Notes under the pieces: model-generated | Databases searched by the model: none | Told to the model about the DNA's origin: nothing | The model's input: the letters and a program-made list of their open reading frames with translations, nothing else | Translations under genes and position numbers: made by a program | Part shown: piece after piece, positions 51,694 through 62,197 of the stretch | How the letters are laid out: each line of letters opens with the position of its first letter | Numbering within the stretch: the first letter of the stretch is position 1 | Origin: Verrucomicrobiota bacterium | GTDB taxonomy: Bacteria; Verrucomicrobiota; Verrucomicrobiia; Opitutales; Opitutaceae | Length of the DNA: 64,000 bases | Assembly: GCA_023433275.1 (NCBI GenBank) | Contig: JAEZDN010000167.1 | Span: 1-64,000 of the forward strand | Direction of reading: 5' to 3'

Positions 51694-52211
51694 GAGGCGA
51701 GGAGCGGGCGGAGTTTTTCCCGGCCGCGGTTGAGGTGGGTTTTGACCGTGCCGAGCGGCCACGCGAGCACCTCGGCAATCTCACAGTGGGAAAGACCCTG
51801 CTGGTAGCAAAGGTGGAGGGCGGTCTGCTCCTCGGGCGCGAGGGAGCGCAGGGCCCCCTCCAGATCATGCTTCAAGTCGCTCAGCAAGGCGGGGGATGGC
51901 GCGGGATCCAGCGCGGCGAGATGCTCGGGCCCGACGGGGATGGTGCGCTGCTTCCGGCGCGCGTTGCGCCAGCGGTTGTGCGCGATGCCGAGCAGCCAGG
52001 TGGAGAAGCTGGATCGGCCGCCGAAGCGGGCGAGTCCATGCCACGCCTGCACGAAGGTCTCCTGCGCGAGGTCGTCCGCCAGCGCGGCATCGCCCCCCGC
52101 CAGGTGGCGGAGAAAATGGCGCACGGCGGATTGGTGGCGGCGCACCAGTGCGCCAAACGCGGCGTGGTCGTCGGAAACGAGCGCGCGGGCGATCAGCTCG
52201 GGATCGGTCAC
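51675..52211 (-). CDS. ECF-type RNA polymerase sigma factor
   Basis: The 178-residue product from GTG 52211 has sigma region 2 (DDLAQETFVQAWHGLARFGG, then SSFSTWLLGIAHNRWRNARR) and region 4 (ALHLCYQQGLSHCEIAEVLA, WPLGTVKTHLNRGREKLR), with no regions 1.1 or 3, the ECF layout. It overlaps the upstream DUF6249-like gene by a GTGA junction and the downstream putative anti-sigma gene by 19 bases, so the three form one operon. The regulon and signal are unknown. Confidence 0.93.
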   Translation of the reverse strand: MTDPELIARALVSDDHAAFGALVRRHQSAVRHFLRHLAGGDAALADDLAQETFVQAWHGLARFGGRSSFSTWLLGIAHNRWRNARRKQRTIPVGPEHLAALDPAPSPALLSDLKHDLEGALRSLAPEEQTALHLCYQQGLSHCEIAEVLAWPLGTVKTHLNRGREKLRPLLASWNPQT

Positions 52212-52639
52212 GAGCGGGGAGGCAGGTCGGCGGAGGGGCCGGGCTTGCGGCGGGACAGGGCGTTCGCGGTGGCGTAGAGCAGGAGGGCGACGCCGATGAA
52301 GCCGGGGATGGTGCCAATGTATTTCATCCAGCCGCCAAAGAGGGACAGGAAGAAAAAGTACAGCCCGGCGCCGACCGCGACCAGGATGAGGCCGCTGCGG
52401 AAGTCGCTGTTTTTTTCCGGCGTGTTCTCGTGCTGCATGTCGCCCGGCAGCGGCGGCAGGGGCTGGCCTTTCTCGAGGGCCACGCGGGCGGTTTCGTGCC
52501 AGAGTTCCTGGCGGCGCTGGGCAAACTTCAGGCCGAAGATGATGATGACGGCGGTGAGGGAGATGCCGCTGACGATGGCGACGATGGCTATGATCTGGGC
52601 GCCGGTGACTTCGGCAATCAGGAGCGGGAGAGGAGACAT
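52208..52639 (-). CDS. DUF6249-like membrane protein
   Basis: The 143-residue protein has an N-terminal helix (IIAIVAIVSGISLTAVIIIF), a charged segment (KFAQRRQELWHETARVALEK and GQPLPPLPGD), and two C-terminal helices (SGLILVAVGAGLYFFFLSLF, YIGTIPGFIGVALLLYATAN). This order matches DUF6249-type proteins that accompany ECF sigma factors. First gene of the operon, ending in a GTGA overlap with the sigma gene. Function unknown. Confidence 0.8.
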   Translation of the reverse strand: MSPLPLLIAEVTGAQIIAIVAIVSGISLTAVIIIFGLKFAQRRQELWHETARVALEKGQPLPPLPGDMQHENTPEKNSDFRSGLILVAVGAGLYFFFLSLFGGWMKYIGTIPGFIGVALLLYATANALSRRKPGPSADLPPRS

Positions 52640-52788
52640 GATGGGGCGGGAGGGGAATGAAAGCGGACGGGTTCAGAATGAAGTGGCCGCATTCGAGTGG
52701 CGATGGAATAGAGGGTTCGAGGGTGAGTGTCGCCAGTCGCTCGATTGGATTCAGAAAATGCAAAAAAACACGGACGGTGTTCCCTTTT

Positions 52789-52814
52789 GGGACCGAGCAA
52801 GCTCGGCGCCTACC
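52789..52814. repeat. REP half, ACCGAGCAAGCTCGG..CTACC
   Basis: GGGACCGAGCAAGCTCGG then CGCCTACC. Read on the minus strand it starts GGTAGGCGCCGAGCTTGCTC, that is GTAG plus palindrome. The same half occurs at 22487-22512, and a degenerate form at about 6490-6506. It lies before the methyltransferase gene. Confidence 0.6.
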
Positions 52815-52852
52815 AGGTTGCCAAAGCTGGGGTGATGCGGCCCACTGTGACC

Positions 52853-54118
52853 ATGTCCGAAGAAGCAGAAGTTGAGGAGAAGTCCCCGATCGATCCGGTC
52901 CGGCCCGTGAAGGGGGATCCCATTCCCCAATCCCAGTGGCAAAAGCCCTGGGCGCAGCTGAAGTTCGTCAGTTTCCAGCCGGCGATCTTCCCGCGCATGC
53001 TCGGGGAGGTGTCGCGTGATGCGCGCCCGGGGGACCTGGTGAATGTTTACGACAAGTTCGGGCACCGCGTGGGCATCGGCCTGTTCAATCCCCGCGCGAA
53101 GATGCCGCTGCGCGTGGTCGTCCACACGGGGGAGGCGATGGGGGAGGAATATTTTGAGAAGGCGATCCGCCGCGCGGTCGCGTTGCGCCGCGACCTGTTC
53201 AAGCTGGACGAGACGACCAACGCGTACCGCGTGATCAACTCGGATGGCGACGGCGTGAGCGGGCTGACGATCGACCGTTACGCGGACACGCTTTACTGCG
53301 ACGTGTATTCGCTGGGCATTTTCCTGCGGTTGCCGAAATGGCTGCCGCTGCTCCATGAGCTGCTCGGCACCAGGCATGTGAGGGTGCACGTCGACCATGA
53401 CCTCGGCAGCCTCGAGGGCATCAAGCCGTCGATGATGAAGGACATCACGGCGTCCGCGCCCGACAAGGTGCGGATCAAGGAAGGGGAGGTGAAATACGAG
53501 GTGGATTTCGCCGAGGGCCACAAGACGGGTTTCTTCTGCGACCAGCGCGACAATCGGAAGCGCTTCGGGTCGTTGGTGAAGGGGCTGCGCGTGCTCGACC
53601 TCTGCAGCTACACCGGAGGTTTTTCCATCAATGCGATCTTGGGCGGCGCCGCGGAAGTGACGGCGGTGGATCTCGACGAAAAAGTCATCGCGCAGGGTCG
53701 GCGCAACGCGAACCTCAACCAGGTGTCGCCGAACAAGCTCAAGTGGGTGCACACCGACGCCTTCGCCTATGCCCGGCAGATGCAGAAGAACGGCGAGCAG
53801 TTCGACGCCGTGTTGTGCGATCCGCCGAAATTCGTAATGACGCGCGATCCGGCATTCGCGGCAGAGGGCATGCGCAAGTACGCCGATTTGAATACCATTG
53901 CGGCGAGCTTGGTGAAGCCGGGCGGGCTGTTCGTCACCGCCTCGTGCTCGGGGCTGGTGTCCCTCGAGGACTTCGAGGGCTGCGTGATCAAGGGTGTGCA
54001 TCGCCTCGACCGCCGGTTGCAGATATTCGACCGCACGGGGCCCGGGGTGGACCATCCGGTTTATTCCAATTGTCTGGAGAGCCGTTATCTCAAATTGCTG
54101 TGGGCGCGGGTGACGTGA
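52853..54118 (+). CDS. Class I SAM-dependent rRNA methyltransferase (RlmI family)
   Basis: The 421-residue product from ATG 52853 (MSEEAEVEEKSPIDPV) has a PUA-like N-terminal domain (VSRDARPGDLVNVYDKFGHR), a middle EEHEE-type domain with GDGVSGLTIDRYADTLYCDV, and a C-terminal Rossmann methyltransferase with KTGFFCDQRDNR, VLDLCSYTGGFSINAILGGA, AVDLDEK and the catalytic VLCDPPKF. Homologues methylate a cytosine of 23S rRNA (RlmI, m5C1962 in E. coli). It is monocistronic between repeats. The upstream open frame includes a REP and is not part of the gene. Confidence 0.93.
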   Translation: MSEEAEVEEKSPIDPVRPVKGDPIPQSQWQKPWAQLKFVSFQPAIFPRMLGEVSRDARPGDLVNVYDKFGHRVGIGLFNPRAKMPLRVVVHTGEAMGEEYFEKAIRRAVALRRDLFKLDETTNAYRVINSDGDGVSGLTIDRYADTLYCDVYSLGIFLRLPKWLPLLHELLGTRHVRVHVDHDLGSLEGIKPSMMKDITASAPDKVRIKEGEVKYEVDFAEGHKTGFFCDQRDNRKRFGSLVKGLRVLDLCSYTGGFSINAILGGAAEVTAVDLDEKVIAQGRRNANLNQVSPNKLKWVHTDAFAYARQMQKNGEQFDAVLCDPPKFVMTRDPAFAAEGMRKYADLNTIAASLVKPGGLFVTASCSGLVSLEDFEGCVIKGVHRLDRRLQIFDRTGPGVDHPVYSNCLESRYLKLLWARVT

Positions 54119-54209
54119 GCGTTGGTCTTTCGCTGCGCTGCTGATGAACTGAACGAGTTTTGAGCCCGTGAGCCGGCTCCCTATTGGAAACACCTGGATC
54201 CCCCGCATC

Positions 54210-54386
54210 CGTCATCCTGAACGCAGTGAAGGATCCACGGAGTCGGCGCACGTCAGTCCTTTTCCCCTGAGATCCTTCGCTCCGCTCAGGATGACGGTGG
54301 CGGGTAAATTTTGTACTCTCCAGAGTTCATCTCCGCTCACTATGCAACCGCCCAGCGGTTGATTCCGGTCTCAGGATGATCGAGGC
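54210..54386. repeat. Dispersed ~170-bp repeat, copy 3
   Basis: It begins CGTCATCCTGAACGCAGTGA and carries CACGGAGTCGGCGCACGTCA, GATCCTTCGCTCCGCTCAGG, GGTGGCGGG, CTCTCCAGAGTTCATCTCCG, GCAACCGCCCAGCGGTTGAT and CTCAGGATGA. It matches copy 1 at the start and copy 2 in the tail. The 337-base gap between the methyltransferase and the TPR gene holds nothing else. Confidence 0.85.
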
Positions 54387-54455
54387 GGGGCAACTGGTGT
54401 TTCCGGACTTCATCTCGATTTGCGATGCATTGATCCGGTGGTGGAGGGCCAGGAA

Positions 54456-56399
54456 TCATGGCTTGGCGACCATTTCGCGGGCCAGGGCTAGATTTGAGCG
54501 GGTCTGTGCATCGTCCGGGCGCGCGCGGAGGACCGCTTCGTAGTTGGCGATCGCGTCGCGGGGCTGGCCGGCCATGAGCTGGCAGTTGGCGAGGTTCGCG
54601 CGGGCGTCCCAGTGGGCAGGGTCGCGGTCCACGGCGGCGGTGAAGGCGTGGAGGGCGGCCGGCAGGTCGCGACGTTTCACGTGCAGGGTCCCCTGCGCAA
54701 AGGCGACCTCGGCCGAGTGGGGAGCGAGGGCTTCCGCGTCGCGGAGCACTTGGGCGGCTTCCTCGGTCGCATCATCGGCGGTGAGCAAGGTGGCCAGTTT
54801 CAGATGGACGTCCAAGGCCGCGCGATCCTGCGCCAGCAAGAGGCGCAGCTGGTGGATCGCCGCCGGCCGTCGTCCCTGGCGCGCGAGCACGTCGGCGAGG
54901 TTGAAGCGGGCGTTGGCGAGGTGCGGGTCCAGCTCGAGGGCGCGGTTGAGATGCGTTTCAGCGGCGGCAAGCTGGCCGGAGATGAGCAGCTGGGCGCCGA
55001 GATTCCCGTGGGCGAAGGCGTGCTCGGGAGCGAGCGCGATGGCACTTTCGTAGGCGGCGATCGCGCCGGCCGGGTTGCCTTCAAGCGCGAGGGCCTGGCC
55101 AAGGTTGTTGAACGCGCGGGCGTTGTTGGGGCGGTGGTTGACGGTGTCCTGCCAGAGCGAAACGGCGGACTGATAAACGCGGTTGCGTTGCCAGGTGGCG
55201 GTGCCGAGGGCCACGACGAGGGCGGCTGCGAGTACCGCCTGAAGGCCCGCGGGCCAGGAGCGCGCCACGCGATGAACGAGAAGGATCATTCCCGCCAGCA
55301 CGGGCAGGAGGGCGAGGTAGCAACGATGCTCGGCGATCGTTTGTGTGGCCACGGGCACGATGCTGGAACTGGGGGCGAGCACGGCAAAAAACAGGAGGCC
55401 CATGAATCCCGCCGCCCGGCCGCGCCAGGCGGACCATGCGGAAAAGGCGAATGCGGCGGCGAGCGCGAGCATCGGCAGCCAGACGGCGGAAAGGGACGAT
55501 GCCACGGGCGTGCCGTAGTCGAACACCAGTCCCGCCGGCCAGATCATGAGGCGCAGGTAGTGGGGGATCGCGGCCGCCTGCGTGAGCAAGTACGACCACG
55601 GGGTGATGGTGGTGGCCCAGCCGGCGGAGCCGCCGCGTCCGTCGTGGGCCAGCACCAACACCGCGAGGGGCAGCCAGCAGGCGGCAAGGGTGAGCAGCAG
55701 ACGTCCGTTGCGTTGCCAGACTTCGCGCCATGAACCGGCGGCGAAGACGCGGTCCCAAGCGGCGGCGACCACCGGGAGGGCGGCGACCGTTTCCTTGGTG
55801 CCGGTGCCCAGCAGGAAGGCCACGACGCTCACGACGCTCCACTTCAGACGGGTCGATTCGGATTCGCCGGCGCGGATGAAGGCATAAAGCGCCAGCAGGA
55901 ACCAAAGCCCGGCGAGGGATTCCGCGCGCTGGGCGACATAGGTGACGGCGGCGGTCTGCAGCGGATGAAGGGCCCACGCCAGGGCGATGGTGGCGGCGAG
56001 GCCGTTGGCGATCGCGGGCTGCTGGCGCCGCAGCGTGCGTCGAACCACGCCGAAGGCCAGGAGCGCGGCGAGGGCGTGGAGACCGGCGTTGACCGAATGG
56101 TAGCCTCGTGGATCCAACCCACCGAGCGCGTGGTTGAGCGCAAAGGTGAAGTTGAGCACGGGCCGCCCGCTGACGGTTTCCCCGGCGGTGGCCGGCGGAA
56201 CCAGCCAGCGCATCGACCAGAAGTCAGCGAGGGTCGCGTTGTGGACAACGGCCTCGTGGTCATCAAAGACGAAGGGACCGCGGATCGAGCCGGACCAGGC
56301 CAGCAGCACGGCAACGACGATCACCAGCGCATAGCGGGGCGAGGCATTTTCGTTTGGCGCGGGGGAAGGCGCGAGGGGGCGAGGGGAGAACGTGCTCAA
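54456..56399 (-). CDS. TMTC-like multi-pass membrane protein with C-terminal TPR repeats
   Basis: The 647-residue protein has about nine or ten membrane helices in residues 20-410. The loop after the first helix (GPFVFDDHEAVVHNATLADF) has the Asp-Asp of GT-C glycosyltransferases, followed by GRPVLNFTFALNHALGGLDP, which matches the TMTC/DUF1736 pattern. The C-terminal 240 residues form about six TPR units (NARAFNNLGQALALEGNPAG, EHAFAHGNLGAQLLISGQLA, PHLANARFNLADVLARQGRR). In animals TMTC proteins O-mannosylate proteins in the ER lumen; the bacterial homologues are uncharacterised but are likely lipid-linked sugar transferases with periplasmic TPRs. Confidence 0.85.
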   Translation of the reverse strand: MSTFSPRPLAPSPAPNENASPRYALVIVVAVLLAWSGSIRGPFVFDDHEAVVHNATLADFWSMRWLVPPATAGETVSGRPVLNFTFALNHALGGLDPRGYHSVNAGLHALAALLAFGVVRRTLRRQQPAIANGLAATIALAWALHPLQTAAVTYVAQRAESLAGLWFLLALYAFIRAGESESTRLKWSVVSVVAFLLGTGTKETVAALPVVAAAWDRVFAAGSWREVWQRNGRLLLTLAACWLPLAVLVLAHDGRGGSAGWATTITPWSYLLTQAAAIPHYLRLMIWPAGLVFDYGTPVASSLSAVWLPMLALAAAFAFSAWSAWRGRAAGFMGLLFFAVLAPSSSIVPVATQTIAEHRCYLALLPVLAGMILLVHRVARSWPAGLQAVLAAALVVALGTATWQRNRVYQSAVSLWQDTVNHRPNNARAFNNLGQALALEGNPAGAIAAYESAIALAPEHAFAHGNLGAQLLISGQLAAAETHLNRALELDPHLANARFNLADVLARQGRRPAAIHQLRLLLAQDRAALDVHLKLATLLTADDATEEAAQVLRDAEALAPHSAEVAFAQGTLHVKRRDLPAALHAFTAAVDRDPAHWDARANLANCQLMAGQPRDAIANYEAVLRARPDDAQTRSNLALAREMVAKP

Positions 56400-56527
56400 G
56401 GGCGGATCGCGTCGGGTGAAGCGGTGCTGTTCGCTTCACCTGGCGGCGGGTGAGGACTTGAATTCAAGAACGGGCTCATGGCAATGGTGGCGGAAATGAG
56501 CCCGGCCCGAGACAGCTCAACCCGGGC

Positions 56528-56556
56528 ACAAAAAAAGCGCATCCGGGGGATGCGCC
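56528..56556 (-). terminator. Intrinsic terminator of the dnaG-rpoD-tatA operon
   Basis: On the minus strand GCGCATCC and GGATGCGC form a perfect 8-bp stem with a 3-base loop, followed by seven T. It lies 27 bases after the tatA stop. Confidence 0.9.
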
Positions 56557-56581
56557 TGAGAATGGAACGAGTGAACGCGGA

Positions 56582-56803
56582 TTAATTGTTCAAGGATTTC
56601 GAACTGGAATCGGACTTGGGTTCGTCCTTGGCCGGTTCGTCCTTGGAGGCGTTCTTGAACTCCTTGATGGACTGGCCGAGGCCCTTGGCGAGACCCGGGA
56701 GTTTCGAGCCGCCGAACAGCAACAACAGGATCACCAGGATCACCACCAACTCGGTGGGACCCAGGCCCATGATGGCGACGACAGGGGAGGAGAAATTTGT
56801 CAT
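56582..56803 (-). CDS. tatA: Sec-independent protein translocase protein TatA
   Basis: The 73-residue product has the TatA layout: a short N-terminus, a membrane helix (GPTELVVILVILLLLFG), the hinge GSKLPGLAKGLGQSIKEFK with amphipathic helix, and a charged tail (DEPAKDEPKSDSSS). TatA forms the pore for folded twin-arginine substrates. It lies 51 bases after rpoD in the same direction, and tatB/tatC are not in the window. The starting MTNFSSPVVAIMGLG is longer before the helix than in E. coli TatA. Confidence 0.9.
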   Translation of the reverse strand: MTNFSSPVVAIMGLGPTELVVILVILLLLFGGSKLPGLAKGLGQSIKEFKNASKDEPAKDEPKSDSSSKSLNN

Positions 56804-56854
56804 GACGGGATGAGGCTAGATTGACGGTTTGCCTAGTAAAGGGCGAAAGCGGTC

Positions 56855-58786
<1,932 letters not shown>

Positions 58787-58841
58787 AACGTAAATGAAAA
58801 TATCCCGGATGGGCTACAGCGCAAAAGGCGTGGTTCGCAGC

Positions 58842-60698
58842 TCAGGAAGCCAGGGAAAGCTTCGGTGGATTGAGGAGCTGGCGGGTGAGTTCGGCGCGCT
58901 GTTTCAAGAGGGACGGTAAAGTTGGGTCACCTATCGCGCCTTTCGAGGCTATTTCAAGTTCTATTTGTTGCTTCTTCGGCTCCAGGAAGCGCTTCTGCAA
59001 GTGGCGCAGGCCTTCGTTCGCAATCTTGACCCAATCCTCGTCGCCCGGGGTCTGGAACAGGAGCGTGGCCGCAAGTGACTTTTCTTCCTCTGTCTCAAGG
59101 AGTTGATCCAAGGTTTCTCGACCCTGCCAGCCGTTATGCACGACCTCGGCCAGGAGCCGGTCGAGGAGCTGTCCGGCGGTGTTGGAAGTGTCGATCCATT
59201 CGTGGGCGAGATAGCTGCCCAGTTGCCGCATGACCTCCTCGTGGTGGAGGCAGATGAAAAGCAGGTGCTCCTCGTAGCCCTTCGTGTGGTTGTCGGCGCC
59301 CGCCTTGGCTGGCGCGGCCTGGGGGTTCGGGGCGCCCACATGGCGGCGTTTTTCCAGGATGGCGACCTCGCTGCGGATGGCGTCGGGCTGGACGCCGAGC
59401 AGCAACGAAACCTGCTGGAGGTAGTCGTCGCGTGCCACCTGGGTTTCGGCATTGAGGGCGATCTCAACCATGCCGCGGACCGCGGCCATGCGTTCGTTGA
59501 AGGAGGCTGAGGAAGGGTGGGGCAGAAACGCCTGGCGCGCGAAGGCCATGGCGCCCAGTGCGCCGCGTTTGACCTCGGCGTAGGCCTCGAGACCTTTTTC
59601 GAGGAACAGGAGATCGGGATCGAGTTTCGTCCCGCCTCCGAGCGTGAGGAAGCGGACCTCGAGTCCCGCCTTGAGCGCCATGGGCAGGAAGCGAAGCGCA
59701 GCCTTCTGTCCGGCGCTGTCACTGTCGAAAAAGCATTCCACCTGGGCGTGGTAGCGTTTCAAAAGCATCAGCTGGCCCTCGGTGATCGAGGTGCCTTGCG
59801 GGGCGATGGCGGTCTTGAGGCCCACGCTCCAGCACCGCATCGCATCGAGCTGGCCCTCGACGAGGACGAACGGCTGGCCCTCGCCGGCGTGGCTGCGGGC
59901 GCGGTCGAGATTGAAGAGGAGGTTGCTCTTGGTGAAGATCGGCGTTTCCGGCGAGTTGACGTATTTGGCCTCGTGGGAGGCATCGTCCTTCGGCGTGAGT
60001 TCCAACTGGCGCGCGGTGAACGCCACGATGCGTCCCTGGTGGTCGCGGATTGGAATCATGAGGCGGCCGCGGAAGCGCGGTCGCATCACGCCGAGGGTCG
60101 GCAGCACGCCGTCGCGGATGAAGAACAGGCCGCACTGCCGCAACGCGTCCTCGGAGAACTTCCGCTTCAACATCAGCGCCGCGAGGCCGGTGTCATCGAC
60201 CGGGGCGAAGCCGATCTTGAATTCCTCGGCGAGCTCCGGCGTGAACTTCCGGTTATTCACCCAGTAATTCCGGATGAAGTCGCCGTGCGGCGTCGGCGCC
60301 AGAAAGGCGTGGCGATAGAAATCAGCGGCGAGATCGTGGATGTCGAAGATCTCCTGGCGGAGCGAGCGCGTCTCCTTGGACGGACCGCCGGACCCTTCCT
60401 CATACTCGAGGGCGAAGCCGAAGCGCTGGGCGATCGCCTCGACCGCCTCGGTGAACGGCAGGCCCTCGGTCTCCATCACAAAATTGATCGCATCGCCGGC
60501 CTTGCCGCAGCCGAAGCACTTGAAAAATCCCTTGTCGGCCGAGACATTGAAGGAGGGGGTTTTTTCCGAATGAAACGGACACAGGCCCTTGAAGCGCCCG
60601 CCGCCGGCCTTTTTCAGCGCCACGACGCGGATGACCACGTCGTGGATGTTCACGCGGTTTTTGAGGTCGCGGATGCTGTTGGCTTTGATGACGGGCAC
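58842..60698 (-). CDS. dnaG: DNA primase
   Basis: DnaG makes RNA primers for replication. From GTG 60698 (VPVIKANSIRDLKNRVNIHD) the product has 618 residues: CHC2 zinc finger (CPFHSEKTPSFN followed by FFKCFGCGKAGDAI), the catalytic core with the FTARQLE strand, TOPRIM motifs (FVLVEGQLDAMR with the conserved Glu; FDSDSAGQKAALR with the Asp pair) and a helicase-binding C-terminus. The frame is open a further 92 codons, but the conserved start is at 60698; no clear ribosome-binding site is seen. First gene of the dnaG-rpoD-tatA unit. Confidence 0.95.
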   Translation of the reverse strand: MPVIKANSIRDLKNRVNIHDVVIRVVALKKAGGGRFKGLCPFHSEKTPSFNVSADKGFFKCFGCGKAGDAINFVMETEGLPFTEAVEAIAQRFGFALEYEEGSGGPSKETRSLRQEIFDIHDLAADFYRHAFLAPTPHGDFIRNYWVNNRKFTPELAEEFKIGFAPVDDTGLAALMLKRKFSEDALRQCGLFFIRDGVLPTLGVMRPRFRGRLMIPIRDHQGRIVAFTARQLELTPKDDASHEAKYVNSPETPIFTKSNLLFNLDRARSHAGEGQPFVLVEGQLDAMRCWSVGLKTAIAPQGTSITEGQLMLLKRYHAQVECFFDSDSAGQKAALRFLPMALKAGLEVRFLTLGGGTKLDPDLLFLEKGLEAYAEVKRGALGAMAFARQAFLPHPSSASFNERMAAVRGMVEIALNAETQVARDDYLQQVSLLLGVQPDAIRSEVAILEKRRHVGAPNPQAAPAKAGADNHTKGYEEHLLFICLHHEEVMRQLGSYLAHEWIDTSNTAGQLLDRLLAEVVHNGWQGRETLDQLLETEEEKSLAATLLFQTPGDEDWVKIANEGLRHLQKRFLEPKKQQIELEIASKGAIGDPTLPSLLKQRAELTRQLLNPPKLSLAS

Positions 60699-60838
60699 GA
60701 AAAAAGGGAGGGGGAAGGGGTGGGTTTTGTCCAGCGCGCTTCGGGCGCGCCAGCGCGGTTGGGCCCGGCGCCGGGCGGGAATGCCCGCTCCGGCCCCGCG
60801 GGCTGAGCCGGAACGATGCCATGGGATGCAGGGGCGCG

Positions 60839-60960
60839 ACTTGACCGCGCCCTTTTCTCGCTGCGGGAACCGAGGGCGTGGACGAGCCATGCCCCTCCAA
60901 CTTAACTGGTCGAACGTGCACGCTGCGGAATGGCATTCCGACTGCATGAGTCCGGCTGGG
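60839..60960. repeat. Dispersed repeat, inverted copy of 27141-27262
   Basis: It carries CTTTTCTCGCTGCGGGAACC, GAGGGCGTGGACGAGC, and AATGGCATTCCGACTGCATG, the reverse complement order of the copy at 27141. The central 30 or so bases appear identical. It lies in the 410-base divergent gap between dnaG and the DUF362-like gene, which holds no gene. Confidence 0.8.
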
Positions 60961-61108
60961 CGCGTGGCGGGCAACGGAAGCGTGCCGGTTCGCTGCAGCC
61001 GCGCCGCCAGGGTTCGCGCCCCACAGGAAACAGTTTAAACTTTTAACGGACATGCGTGTCTGTCAGCTTGCGCGCCCGTGCCGCTTCCCGGCCCGTCCGC
61101 CTTTTTTC

Positions 61109-62149
61109 ATGCGCCTTCCGCTGTTCATTTCCGCCCTGTTTCTCCTGCTGGGGACCGCCCCGGCCCTCGTCGCCGCCGAGCCCGCGCCCGCGCCGGGGGT
61201 CGTGTGGGAGCATCGGCTGAGCGACTTCAGCGACGCCGATTACCGCTACGCGGTGGAGCAGACGCTGCAGGAGTTTGAGCGTGCGAGTGGACGCCCCCTG
61301 GTGCCCGGGCCGAAGAGGAAGGCCGGGATCAAGATTTACGCCGACTCGGGCCCGGGGCTGGCGACGCCGTTCGGCTTGGTGCGCGCCGTCATCGCGGCGC
61401 TCGAGAAGCGCGGGTTTGAGAAACAGGATATTTTCCTTGTCGGCTTGAACCCGCTACGGCTGCGGTTGACCGGTTTCCTGCCGTCGTATTCGACCGGCGT
61501 GGCGCCCTTTCCGGGGCATCCGGTCTTCGTGCTCGAGTCGGGGAAGTTCTACGATCCGGCCTGGTTCTACGACAGCCCGCTGCCCGCGCGCTTCGATGCG
61601 ATCCTGACGGAGCAGGCGGCCAAGACGGCGGCCGGCGGACGGGCCGAGACGACGGTGGAGGAGGATCGCAAGAGCTTCCTGGCCACGCCCCTGTTCCTGG
61701 ATGCGGATTTCTGGATCAACCTGCCGGTCTATACGGACCACCCGGTGCTCGGCGTGAACGGCGCCCTCGTTAACGCGACGCTGTGGAACGCGAGCAACAC
61801 GTTCCGGTTTTTCAAGAGCCCGGCGACCGCGCCGGCGGCCGTGGCGGAGATGGCGGCCATTCCTGAGTTGCGGGAAACGTGGGCGCTGACGCTGGCCAGC
61901 CTCCAGCTTTACCAATTCATCGGCGGACCATTCTTCAACTCGCTCTACACGGTGTCCGAACCGCGCCTGCTCGCTAGCGCCGATCCGGTGTTGCTCGATT
62001 CGCTGATGCTCGCTCGCCTCAACGCGGCGCGCAAGCGGACTGGCTTTGACCCGATTTCCGAGGAAGACGCGCGGATGCTCGAGTTCGCCGCGCAGCTGGG
62101 TGTGGGATCGATCGACGTGCCGCACGCCACGGTCAAGAAAGTGGAATAG
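61109..62149 (+). CDS. Exported DUF362-like protein
   Basis: The 346-residue product from ATG 61109 (MRLPLFISALFLLLGTAPAL) has a signal peptide. The body resembles DUF362-type domains: KRKAGIKIYADSGPGLATP, a middle segment VRAVIAALEKRGFEKQDIFL, ADFWINLPVYTDHPVLGVNG (typical KxHxxxxxTxxxKN-like region in the family) and a long helical end (LDSLMLARLNAARKRTGFDP). No Cys-rich ferredoxin part is present. The assignment to DUF362 is by pattern and uncertain; function is unknown. The frame upstream (20 codons) is excluded because the ATG at 61109 opens a good signal peptide. Confidence 0.72.
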   Translation: MRLPLFISALFLLLGTAPALVAAEPAPAPGVVWEHRLSDFSDADYRYAVEQTLQEFERASGRPLVPGPKRKAGIKIYADSGPGLATPFGLVRAVIAALEKRGFEKQDIFLVGLNPLRLRLTGFLPSYSTGVAPFPGHPVFVLESGKFYDPAWFYDSPLPARFDAILTEQAAKTAAGGRAETTVEEDRKSFLATPLFLDADFWINLPVYTDHPVLGVNGALVNATLWNASNTFRFFKSPATAPAAVAEMAAIPELRETWALTLASLQLYQFIGGPFFNSLYTVSEPRLLASADPVLLDSLMLARLNAARKRTGFDPISEEDARMLEFAAQLGVGSIDVPHATVKKVE

Positions 62150-62197
62150 GCGGCGGGGCCGGAACCAGCCCGACGCGCGCAGGCAGTCGCCACGCGA

